A stretch of 64,000 bases of DNA from Isoetes taiwanensis. Its lineage: Eukaryota; Streptophyta; Lycopodiopsida; Isoetales; Isoetaceae. Under the pieces are notes generated by a model. That model was given only the letters and a program-made list of their open reading frames with translations, had not been told where the DNA came from and ran no database searches. Within the stretch, counting starts at the first letter, position 1, and the number at the start of each line of letters is the position of its first letter. Location: the NCBI GenBank assembly GCA_021234155.1, contig JAJEKV010000025.1, positions 16,797,094 through 16,861,093 of the forward strand, in the 5' to 3' direction. Shown piece after piece: positions 22,167-31,945 of this stretch. A program made the position numbers and the translations under genes.

Positions 22167-23386
22167 CTAGTTATGGTCTCCCCGAATCCTTCGGGCGAGA
22201 GCTAAATTCTTTGTCATGATAGTGACCCTTTTGGCATGGATCGCACAAAGGTTGACATCCTCAAAAAGGGCTATCAAGTAAGCCTCAGCAGCCTCTTGCA
22301 ATGCAAGTATGGCAAAAGTTTGAAACCGCAGATCGGTCTTAAACTCCTGGGCTATCTCGCGGACCAAGCGCTAGAAGGGGAGCTTCCGTAACAGCAGCTC
22401 CGTTGTCTTCTAGTACTTGCGAATTTCCCTTAAGGCCATTGTGCCTGGTCTGAACCGATGCGGTTTTCGGTGGCGCTGTCTCGGGGTCTGTGTCGGCTTC
22501 TTGGGCAAGGTCTTGCCCCCTGTTACTGGGTGAGGTTGGGCTGCATCCACTATGTCTTGCTGGCGGGCAGAGCTTGTGGCCTTTCCAATACCCCCAACAA
22601 CCTTGAGCTTCTCCTTGTACGCAGTCCCCGACTTATGGGCGGTGGATTTTCGCCGTCTCTTAACGGTAGGAGTCTCTGTCTGGTCAGGGGCGCGCTGGTT
22701 ATCCTGCTCTGGGTTTGGTTGCTGCTGCTGCGGGTCCTGATTCTGCTTGGCAAGCTCCTCCGCTTGTCGTTGCTGCTCGGCCCTATCGGCCTCTTCTTGT
22801 GCTGCACGGGCTGCAGCCATGCTCTCCTCCACCTCAGCGTGGCGTCGGGCTGTAATCCTCCGTAGTAGCTCCGCATGATAGCAGTCCGGCCGGGCTTGCA
22901 TGTCCAGCTGAATTGTTATCAAGTGGTCCACCTTAAGGTAGGATGGGATCTCACCCCAAGCAAAACTTTGGGTGGCCTCATCATACTGGTAAGGAGGGAG
23001 GTCGAAGGGGCTTCCTGCTATGATGGCTCTCCATCACCCAGATAAACATATTCGAACCCCCGAATTTTTGAGTCTCCCTTCTCCATCTCCCGGGCGTCAC
23101 CCTCACGTGCAAGTTCTCGGATCCAGGTTGTTCACCGAATGGCTTGTCGGTCAGGTTGTTCACCAAGGTGTAAGGTTGCCGGAGAAGGTTAAGTTTTATC
23201 AAAAAGTGCTCAGACAGGTGGAAGATGGGGTAAGGAATTCTATGCCCGACAATGAAGCGTTGCATGATCTCAATCAAAAGTAGCTCGACCTTTGCAAGGT
23301 CGGCGGCTAACTGCTCCCCAAGCTCGGCGAACATTTGGGGTATGCTAAAGACTGCCATAGCTTTGGGTAGTGTGGGTACGTGCCAT
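22167..23386 (-). pseudogene. Long ORF with C-terminal histone H3 domain (copy 1)
   Basis: The C-terminus is a clear histone H3 fold. It starts KPHRFRPGTMALREIRKY, continues KTTELLLRKLPF, and ends with [48 protein letters not shown] and LARRIRG. Loop 1 has canonical H3 length, unlike plant CENH3. Two TAG stops (22410-22412, 22371-22373) sit exactly at conserved Gln positions (RKY-Q-K and F-Q-RLV), so CAG decayed to TAG. Ahead of it lies a long non-histone part. An ATG at 23384 gives MARTHTTQ, resembling the H3 start, then goes out of frame. Another at 23358 gives MAVFSIPQMFAELGEQLAAD. Next come YLKVDHLITIQLDMQARP, an Ala/Glu/Gln-rich likely coiled coil, a Gln/Pro run and a basic patch (VKRRRKSTAHKSG). 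A frameshift lies near 23000. Function is unknown. Confidence 0.8.
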
Positions 23387-23596
23387 ATTCATGGGGACGA
23401 AAGAAGAAAGGCGGGAGAGGAGGCGCTAGTAGGTGGCGACAGCATAGGGCAAAGGCAAGGCAAGGCGCTTGAAGCTTCTACTCCGGCAGCTATGGCGGAC
23501 GGGCAAGGCGGAGTGCTTAAGCAAAAGAAAAGAGTAAAAATAACCGTCACTTTTTATTTTAGATTCAAATTTTTTTTTGTCAAAAACTTTTAATAT

Positions 23597-25669
23597 TATA
23601 TATATATATAGCCAGTATGTACAAAACTCCCAGAGCCTTGAACTTATCAGTCCCGAGGTCAAGCCTCGGGGAGGCCTGGAGAACCACTACTGGTAGCAAA
23701 CATTACTATAATAGAAGACAGGTCGTTATATAATAGAGAACCACTACAAGTCGTTATATTTCAAAGATGATAATACTCTTCCATAGAAGTTGCATACACA
23801 GGAGAAATAAAACTATCACTCTTTCTGAAGACATTTAGTAACAAACTAAAAAGCCTAGTGCAGTACTGCGGAACGTTTTAGTTTGAAGACCCTATATTCA
23901 AATGCAAATGGTAGGAGGCTATATTTTCCATTGCATTCAAAAGACATTAGAAATTGAAAAACAAATTCCAAACCAATTTAAATGGTTTCAGCACATGTCT
24001 TTGTCTTAGTGTAACATGCATCCTTTAGCTTTGGGCTGCCCAGCCATTGGCGATAATAAGATGAACTTATTCTGCATTTAGAGAATAAAAAATAGGCAGT
24101 GCGTTAAAATTCGCAATCACGTTGTCTGCAATCTTTCCAGACATTAAAAAATGTAGAGAATACTTATCTGAATAATTGGAATCACGTTTTGACATGATCC
24201 AAGAAGAAAACCTTGTACCATCCTATTTGAACAAAAATTCAAGGAGGTGGAGTTCTGGTTACCTGCATCCAACCATGTCAAAATTAGCTTCAAAAAGGTA
24301 ATTAGACAAGGGACGTCAGGTAAGCTATAGAACACCACGGTTTGTCACCCTTCACCCTGCTCTGTTCCAAGTTTAGAGCCAGATATAAATTGGTCCATTT
24401 TAACTGGTATTTAGCAATAAACTAAGAAACCTGCTGCCCATTGTCAAAGACAAATGGACATGGTTAAGCATATGGAGCATCAGGGACTTTAAAATGAATC
24501 AAAGCAATCTAAAATGTAAAATAGTTACAGACACGAATCTGCAGCAATCACGATATTGATAATAGCAACATTTGTAAATACAAAAATATGCAAACAATTT
24601 CTTGGTCTCACATATTTACTGATCAAAGTCCAGCACTTGGAATAACATTTAGATAACATAAATGAGATATCTACAGACCTGGATTGAAGCCTTTGGTCTG
24701 CAAATTAATGCTACATGATGTTAATGTCCTCCTTGCTTGTCAAATGAAATGCATAGCACTCCATAAATCAGCTTGCTCAGCATCATTTCGAAATGATTGA
24801 TAACAAATGTAACATGGTGCGAAAGATCAGCAAAATAAGCAACTGAGCTTACTGAGTGCCACATTGAAAAAGAGCTTTGAAGCCACAGAACAATATTTCG
24901 GCCAGATAGAAAGCAAACTGCCTGGCCATTGTGCCATATCTGGATATGGTGTTGCAGGAATGGCCAACGTGAACTACACAACCGGATATTGCTACCCCAT
25001 TTTTGCTCATAAATCTGAAAGATTCTGAAAGGTAAAAGGGATGTTGCAGAAGACTTGCAAAAACAGGCAAAGCTATAGAAAACAAATGCGGCGGACATGG
25101 ATCACGAAAAATATAGTATGCAAGTATTAGGGCTTGTCAATATAACATGCTGATATCGCAGCCCATTATCAGCCATACCTTTGCCTTTGTCTAGCAGCAT
25201 CGTGGCATGCTACCTTATAAAATCAGATTTATTGAAGTTCAAGGGATCCCACATAAAGAGATGGACATGCAAGACATAATAAGGACAAGTGGCGGCCATG
25301 CATGCTATGCATGCTAATAAGCAATATGTGAAAGAGAAAAAGTAGTTTCTTTTAAGTGGATACCAAATGTGGAAAAAGGCACACGAAATGGGTGCCACAT
25401 GATGCACCACACATGTGTTTTAGTGGGCCCATGTTACAACATTTCCAACAACAATAAAAACTTGGAAGATTTCCAATACATGAATTCTAATATGAATGGG
25501 AGTCCACATACCTTGGACTCATGCGTAATGGTTGGTATTCGAACTACATCAAACATCATGTTTACAAATTGGGGTATGTGGATTACCATCATGCCATAAA
25601 ACCATTTCTAAGAGTAACAACTGTAAGGGCACAAACAAGCTTAGTTATTTGGTCCAAAAGAGAACCAAG
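23597..25669. other. Spacer between the duplicated segments
   Basis: Starts with a (TA)n tract. No complete gene recognised. On the minus strand a 69-base block (24258-24326) matches in length and partly in sequence a block in the repeats of the Penelope-like element (45829-45897). The neighbouring minus-strand open frames (to 25098) have no recognisable domain. Confidence 0.5.
24258..24326 (-). pseudogene. Exon-like block related to the Penelope-like element repeats
   Basis: The minus strand reads SLPDVPCLITFLKLILTWLDAG, bounded by a possible donor (GCAG/GTAACC). The block at 45897-45829 reads LPDDPLIITIDLLMYVWLVAG with the same donor-like end. Length is identical and residues L-P-D-x-P, L-I-T, W-L and A-G are kept, as expected of coding sequence. 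It may be a relic of an older related element. Confidence 0.4.
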
Positions 25670-25955
25670 CAGGGACTCTAGTGATTTTGAAAAAACTAGC
25701 ACTTCAAAATGACTTTTTTTGTTTCATATGACAAGGATTGATCACCCTAAGTGATCTGGAGGTTCTAACCACTTTGTTTAAACTTCCTTTGAGGTTAGAC
25801 TAAAGTTCCAGGTTTTAGGCTAACACACATCATGCCACATGATTATCACAAGACCATTACTAGAAAGTTGCTTGATATTAAGATAAACATAAGGTTACAT
25901 TTGGCATAATGCTGAAACAAACAATAAAGATGAAAATTTATTTATACAAGAGGGT

Positions 25956-26156
25956 TTAACAAAAAGGTTGGTCTATGGCGCCGTAAGGGGATGAAGTAAC
26001 AAGTCCTGCCAACCCTTCCTCACTGAACGCACTAAATTGTATTTGTGCCATGCCTGAACGATGATATCCTGACTCGAGGGTCGGGTTTATGATCAAGAGA
26101 TTAAAGAAGTCACGCATTGCATGATATAGCTCCCATAGGTGATCATCCGCATCCAT
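25956..26156 (-). CDS. Unidentified short ORF or terminal exon (copy 2)
   Basis: Identical 66-codon frame to the one at 20014-20214 (MDADDHLWELYHAMRDFF... to IDQPFC). No family recognised. Identity between copies says the duplication is recent; it does not prove coding. Confidence 0.35.
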   Translation of the reverse strand: MDADDHLWELYHAMRDFFNLLIINPTLESGYHRSGMAQIQFSAFSEEGLAGLVTSSPYGAIDQPFC

Positions 26157-26477
26157 GAATGCTTCTTCCTTGGTGAATTTTCAATATGATCACCCTCGTT
26201 GGATCGTGCGTTGCAGGTTTTGAAGGGCTTCGCCACGGAGAAGTGTGACAATTTCCCACCCTTTAATGGTGTAATATGGCAATTCTAGCCCTGCAAGAAC
26301 CGCGATAATAGATGTACAATCCATAATTCATTCTTTATACTTAGAAGTTCTCAAAAAGAGAGACAAGTAATGTAGGTGGAACAAAATTTGTATTTAAAGG
26401 GCCATAAAATTGCCGATACAATAGTACGTATATTGTAATGGCAAAAGGCCATACTCTATAATTCCATAAATCTATAC

Positions 26478-27874
26478 TCAGGAACTAGGTCTTGCGTCCT
26501 GATCCATTGGTGTAGAATGTGGTGGTGGCTGTCGATGATGCAGTTGAGTAACCCCTGGATCGACGATGGTGGCGGCAAGAGGAGCAATCTCTGGTGGATA
26601 AGCAGTGGCCAAAGGGGCAGCCACAAGGAGCTTCATGCTCATCCACGGTGCTATGTCTTGTCCCAAGGCAATGAGAGCGAAGTCTCAGTGCACGAGCACG
26701 TAGGTAAAAGTGCGATAGGGAAGCTTTATGGCCTGCCAGGGTGGACAATGCACGGAGGTTCCACCACAATGCTTCGGCCTCTAGGGCTAGGTCTCGTGCC
26801 ACAAAAAGGATCTGTCCCTGCCAAAAAGCTGATAGGAAGAAGCGTGTGAGGTGGTTTCCCAAGGCTTTAACCTCTGGTGTGACAGAGGTAGCTACTTCTT
26901 TGTCGAGGTCCATGGTGACCTCTTCCTCCTTAAGTTCCTGCTTTTCTTCCCTCAGATGACCCAGGTTGTTGTAGAGATTCTTCCCTTCTTCATTTGACTC
27001 TGAAGGAACATCAACCATATTGATATTCGGGACGTGAGGTCCCATGGCAGTAAGAGCTCCTGAGGAGGTTGAGATGGAGGATCCTGGAGCATAAGATCCC
27101 TTAGCTAGAGGAGTGTGTCAGCCGGCTCAATGGTTTCCTGTTGAAATTGGAGTAGTCGATGTACCTCCGTAGGGAGCTCAACTAGCATAAAGTCGATGAA
27201 GTCATCCATACAATACTCAGCGAGCTCATAAAGCACTTGTGCTTTCTTCCTAGTCTTCAGGCCAGCCACTACATGGTACTTCCACATAACATCCTCCAAT
27301 AGGAGCTATTCTTGCCCTTAGTGATAGATAACTGGGAGGGCGTCCAAGCCAGTCAGTCCTGCCCCCGGTCTCGGTGTGGAGGCATCTGCTCTGCTAGTTG
27401 CTTCCACCGGACGAAGTCATCCTCTCGGATGTACTCATCGTCCTCCTCATCAGAGGACTCGGGTGCTTTGCCCTTCTCTGCTGGCAAAGTATCATCCTCT
27501 ACATATTGATCCATGAGGATGGTCAGCGCAAAGGTCACTTCAAGGCATTGCTGGCCCTCATGTGTCACTACTGGCGGGTTTCGGCCCCATCTGAGCTTGC
27601 CCTTGAGTACATCGTAGGCATGCGTATCACCCCCCAACATCTCTCTTACTATAGCTCTTTCTAAGTAGAGCTGGGTCGGATCCCCTAGAGGGATCAGAGA
27701 GGGGAGCATCTCTTGAGTATAAAACTCAAGGAAGCCTGCATAATCAGGGTGGGCGTGCATGTTGGTGATAAGGTCCACCTTCTGTAGCAGAAAAGGTTGT
27801 AGGAGGACAAAGGGGACTTGAGAATCCCACTGTTCTCCGTCTTGGTACCATTGGAACAGGGTTGGGGTCATCAT
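26478..27874 (-). pseudogene. Unidentified acidic ORF, frameshifted (copy 2)
   Basis: Second copy of the acidic ORF at 20536-21938. The first piece (MMTPTLFQWYQDGEQWDSQV to a stop at 27353) and the later acidic and Pro/His-rich pieces are present. Here one frame runs on from MGPHVPNINMVDVPSESN through a Ser/Arg/Thr-rich end to 26485, because of a small indel near 26690. The indel lies next to a CAG-type site and may be a sequence error. Confidence 0.5.
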
Positions 27875-28102
27875 TGAAGCTGCAAGTCATGGAGGAGGAG
27901 GAAGAAACAAGAGAAGCAAGAGAAATAATGAAATCCTAAAGGCCATCAAGTACACTTTTTAACTTTTTATGCTGACATCAGTGTCAGTAATTAAATAATT
28001 AATAATTTTTTTTTCTTTTTCAGACAAAGTTTGGATAGACAAAATTTGATTATATTTATATATATACAAAATTGATACAACGAAAGATGCTTGAAGAACA
28101 AG

Positions 28103-29365
28103 CTAGTTATGGTCTCCCCGAATCCTTCGGGCGAGAGCTAAATTCTTTGTCATGATAGTGACCCTTTTGGCATGGATCGCACAAAGGTTGACATCCTCAA
28201 AAAGGGCTATCAAGTAAGCCTCAGGCACCTCTTGCAATGCAAGTATGGCAAAAGTTTGAAACCGCAGATCGGTCTTAAACTCCTGGGCTATCTCGCGGAC
28301 CAAACGCTAGAAGGGGAGCTTCCGTAACAGCAGCTCCGTTGTCTTCTAGTACTTGCGAATTTCCCTTAAGGCCATTGTGCCTGGTCCGAACCGATCGCGG
28401 TTTTGGTGCGTGTCTCGTCTGCGTAATGGCTTCTTGGGCAAGGTCTTGCCCCCTGTTACTGGGTGAGGTTGGGCTGCATCCACTATGTCTTCTTGGTGAG
28501 GCTTTGTGGCCTTTCAATACCCCCAACAACCTTGAGCTTCTCCTTGTCGCGATCCCGACTTATGGGGCGGTGGATTTTTTTCGCCGTCTCTCTTAATGGT
28601 AGGAGTCTCTCTGGGTTTTTGGTTCTGCAGTCACGGTGGCCTCGGTTATCCTGCTTTCTGGGTTTGGTTCTCTTTCCTCCACCTCGCTGCCCGGTCCATG
28701 ATTCTGTTTTGGAAACTTGGCAAGCTCCTCAAAGCTTGTCGTTCTTTCTTCTTGCTTCGGCCCTATCGGCCTCTTCTTGTCTTTTTAGCCGCGGGCTGCA
28801 GCCATGCTCTCCTCCACCTCCTGTGGCGTCGGGGCTGTAATCCTCGTAGTAGCTCCGCATGATAGCGGTCCGTAGGGCTTGCATGTCGGTGAATTGTTAT
28901 CAAGTGGTCCACCTTAAGGTAGGATGGGATCTCACCCCAAGCAAAACTTTGGGTGGCCTCATCATCTTGGTAAGGAGGGGAGGTCGAAGGGGCTTCCCCG
29001 CTATGATGGCTCTCCATCACCCGGATAAACATATTCGAACCCCGAATTTTTGAGTCTCCCTTCTCCATCTCCCGGCGTCACCCTCCGTGCAAGTTCTGGA
29101 TCCGGTTGTTCACAGAATGGCTTGTCGGTCGGGTTGTTCACCAAGGTGTAAGGTTCTTGGGAGAAGGTTAAGTTTTATCAAAAGTGCTTTCCCACGGTGG
29201 AAGATGGGGTAAGGAATTCTATGCCCGACAATGAAGCGTTGCATGATCTCAATCAAAAGTAGCTCGACCTTTGCAAGGTCGGCGGCTAACTGCTCCCCAA
29301 GCTCGGCGAACATTTGGGGTATGCTAAAGACTGCCATAGCTTTGGGTAGTGTGGGTACGTGCCAT
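28103..29365 (-). pseudogene. Long ORF with C-terminal histone H3 domain (copy 2)
   Basis: Second copy of the histone-like ORF. The H3 domain is kept ([40 protein letters not shown]). Both TAG stops recur at the same Gln positions (28346-28348, 28307-28309), so they predate the duplication. 'QEAAEA' reads 'QEVPEA' here at a CAG site. The N-terminal pieces MAVFSIPQMFAELGEQL (from 29337), the MART-like start (29363-29365) and DDEATQSFAWGEIPSYLKVD are recognisable. In this copy the join at MESHHSGEAPSTSPPYQDDE is in frame, unlike copy 1. The coiled-coil and Gln-rich section (28400-28800) is scrambled. Confidence 0.78.
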
Positions 29366-29590
29366 ATTCATGGGGACGAAAGAAGAAAGGCGGGAGAGGA
29401 GGCGCTAGTAGGTGGCGACAGCATAGGGCAAAGGCAAGGCAAGGCGCTTGAAGCTTCTACTCCGGCAGCTATGGCGGACGGGCAAGGCGGAGTGCTTAAG
29501 CAAAAGAAAAGAGTAAAAATAACCGTCACTTTTTATTTTAGATTCAAATTTTTTTTTGTCAAAAACTTTTAATATCCTTATCCTTATCCT

Positions 29591-29860
29591 TATATATATA
29601 CAATTATATTGAGTGCCACAAATGTTGGCAATGCCACAAATGATGTAGAGATTGATGCCACAAAATTTTGGTAGAGATTGATCTCGGCCGTCCATCTCTA
29701 AGATGGACGGTCCAGACGGTGCCACCTCGTAACTCCCCAAGCATCCCTCTTGTTGGTGTACCAAAATGTTGGTACAGATTGATCTCAGCCGTCCATCTCT
29801 GAGATGAACGGCCCACAACAAAAGCCCCAAATTGGTATCCTCTGTTCTCACGCCGGAGCT
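29591..29860 (+). repeat. 5' terminal palindrome module of unit 1
   Basis: Contains GGTAGAGATTGATCTCGGCCG followed by a near-perfect palindrome (CCGTCCATCTC, AGATGGACGG; 29688-29710). Then come GGTGCCACCTCG and CCCCAAGCA, a second diverged palindrome (29789-29811), and ACGGCCCACAACAAAAGCCCC. The corresponding module in unit 3 shares both the palindrome and the 'ggcccacaacaaaagcccc' end. It is absent from non-unit parts of the window. Confidence 0.75.
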
Positions 29861-30459
29861 GAGCCTTCTTCACGGTTTTGCCCCTTTAGCTTTTGGTCGG
29901 GTTTCTTTGGCGCCCACATTTCGGTTTCTGCTATGTCTTTGGTTTTCTTCTACGGTCTTAGGCGGAGGTGGGGATATGGCCGACAAGGTATGAGTTCATC
30001 TCCAAATCCTTGAGGTGCAATGCATCGATTAAGCCCACTTGAAGTGATTTAGCCCGATACCCTAAATTCATGCGAACACTGTTTAACCCGGTGGCTCTCA
30101 ATTTCGCCCTTGCGCATTCTTTCAATGCTAATTAGTTGATTTGATTTGGATCGCGGGGGACCTTGGATGATCGGTTTACCCAATTGCGGCGTTAATCCGA
30201 ATTTTGTGGCGAAGTGGTGACTCTATTCCTTGGCGTCTCGAGGGATTGTGGCCCATTCACATCGTATGTTGCTCTTCCTTCAAAAATAACATAGATTATT
30301 AGTTTATTATTATTCTATAATTTGACTATGGTTTTGCAAAGAGCGACAAGCGATCGACTTCAAGCGATGGGCGTCGACTATGTGCATCAAGCCCGAAGGG
30401 AAGCGGTTTAAGGTATGGCTATGGGCGGTAATGTTAAAGCAAGGTAGTAAATCAAAGCA

Positions 30460-30972
30460 ATGGGTTTTGGGTTTTGCGACCCGGCAAAGCTTTGGAGTCG
30501 ACAATCTGTAGGTCTTTTTGCGAGTTCATGTTTGTGCTTTACGTACCTAACCGATTTGCTTGGACATGGCGTCTTTGCCCATGACCTTCTTGAGCTTCCC
30601 GGCGTAGACAACCTTCATTGCCCAAAAATGCCATTTCCCAAGCCCAATCCTTGGTCGCCTCTCTTTTGGACTGATTCTACACGGTTTCTCGTCAATGGCT
30701 CCACAGTGGCATTCGGCAGGAAGTTATGGCAACATGCTCTCCACGGGGACTATCTCATTCTCCTTAGAAATTGTCACATTTCTGCAAGCTGTTTTACACT
30801 ATGGTTCTATCTCGGGGCAATTCACATTGTATTTGCATCCTATTTCCTTCGTCTGGATGAGATAGCATTGGTGTGTAAGAGACATGGCGTGCCTCGATTG
30901 TTGATGAGGCACATGGAGGCCATTTCCATTTTCATCTTTGGTGCCCAAGGCGACATTAGAGCTGTGTCTTGA
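30460..30972 (+). CDS. Unidentified 170-codon ORF in unit 1
   Basis: Open from MGFGFCDPAKLWSRQSVG to FIFGAQGDIRAVS. It is hydrophobic in places (HIVFASYFL) but matches no family I know. It lies between the 5' module and the TOM1-like exons. Given the base-level damage in this region, it may be a chance frame or a captured exon from another gene. Confidence 0.25.
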   Translation: MGFGFCDPAKLWSRQSVGLFASSCLCFTYLTDLLGHGVFAHDLLELPGVDNLHCPKMPFPKPNPWSPLFWTDSTRFLVNGSTVAFGRKLWQHALHGDYLILLRNCHISASCFTLWFYLGAIHIVFASYFLRLDEIALVCKRHGVPRLLMRHMEAISIFIFGAQGDIRAVS

Positions 30973-31687
30973 CATTGCGGTTCAATCCACACATAAGGTT
31001 ATGAGTTCCTTGACTCAATCTGTTTGTCTTTGCATTTGAAGGGATGCAATGTGGCATCTGAGAAAATTGCTAAGTGCCTCAGGTGCATCTCGAAAATACT
31101 AAAATCCTCAATTAAGGTCTTCACGGGAGAGTGCTTACGGGTTATGGGCTCCGGGCTGCGGACTACATTGGTCTGAGATGTCATAAAGGTCATCTTGGAA
31201 ATGGATTGTTGTTTCAATAATGCGACCCTATGATCTCTTTTGTTGTTTGCGGGTTGATGATGCTCTTGAGATGCTTGTCGCGAATGGCACATCGTGGAGG
31301 TGTGGTTGCAAGATCAATCTGGATGATGGCGGCATTCTTGCATTACCCCTATTGTCTTTTGCGTGGTAAGTTTCTTCCGATTCACGCATTTTAAAGTGTC
31401 CACGTTTTTCAACTTCACCCTCTTGTTTTTGAGTAAATATTGATGTTTGTTTTACGAAAACTATGCGCATGGGGGCGAGGACGTATTTACGCAGGTAAGT
31501 GCTTTGGTGCCATTCTAGGATAACGCAGAGTAAAGACCAATGACTCTGATTTGAGAGATTCTACATTTAAGACAGAACTTCTTGTTGAATGGGTGCATAT
31601 GTTGTGGATTAAACCGTCGATATGTATTTAGTTTTGGAGATTTTTGCGGTTATAGGCGGTTGGGCTGATTTCCTATTATGAATATCT

Positions 31688-31945
31688 TTGCGGCTCCAAC
31701 ATCAAATTTGTTTGGGTCTACTCATGACCTTGGACATTTGGTCAATCTCCGGGGCCTATGCTTTTATTGCCTTCGTTGCAATCGTATGTCTTTGTCAATT
31801 TAGCTTTACGTATCTGAGGTTGAGCTTGGAGTTTAATGTTCTTTTGAGCAGGTACAACTTTGTCGAATCAAATGAGAGTGCGAAATATGGATGGGCGATG
31901 CAAAAGGTCTTCCATCTTCTCAATTTCGTCGTGATGGGAGGTTAG
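31688..31945 (+). pseudogene. TOM1/TOM3-like exons, N-terminal membrane segments
   Basis: TOM1-family proteins are seven-pass membrane proteins of the plant tonoplast. One open frame carries IWSISGAYAFIAFVAIV, matching the family's first membrane segment (FYSLCGAYALVSAIAL), and later KYGWAMQKVFHLLNFVV, matching the family's EYGWTTQKVFHLMNFVV. Between them 'cgaatcaaatgagagtgcgaaa' fits RIQMRVPKY if a C is restored at a CCA and a CCG. An intron probably lies between the two blocks, since an acceptor-like 'ttgagcag' is present. The following family segment (LLDLPGLLFFSTYTLL) was not found. Confidence 0.75.

Larger units (their letters stand above)
19728..23596. repeat. 3.9-kb segmental duplication, copy 1
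   Basis: Nearly identical to 25670-29575. It starts at 'cagggactctag' inside the 3' LTR and ends at 'cttttaatat'. Because both copies contain the LTR end plus the CACAT junction, the duplication happened after the Tat-like element inserted. Copies differ mainly at CAG and CTG sites. A 2.07-kb spacer separates them. Confidence 0.92.
25670..29575. repeat. 3.9-kb segmental duplication, copy 2
   Basis: Begins with the last 156 bases of the 3' LTR and the CACAT junction but has no LTR body before it, so it is derived from copy 1. It matches copy 1 base for base over long stretches. It is heavily altered at 28380-28900 and 29080-29200, where copy 1 is rich in CTG and CAG. It ends at 'cttttaatat' before a (ccttat)n and (TA)n tract. 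Confidence 0.92.

Noticed and set aside
22167-22931. Calling the histone-like ORF a plant CENH3
   Set aside because: A long N-terminal extension suggests CENH3, but loop 1 has canonical H3 length (FKTDLRFQ...[11 protein letters not shown]), whereas plant CENH3 has a longer, divergent loop. Only 'H3-like' is supported.
30999-31470. Minus-strand open frames in unit 1
   Set aside because: They overlap the TOM1-containing unit on the opposite strand and have no recognisable domain.
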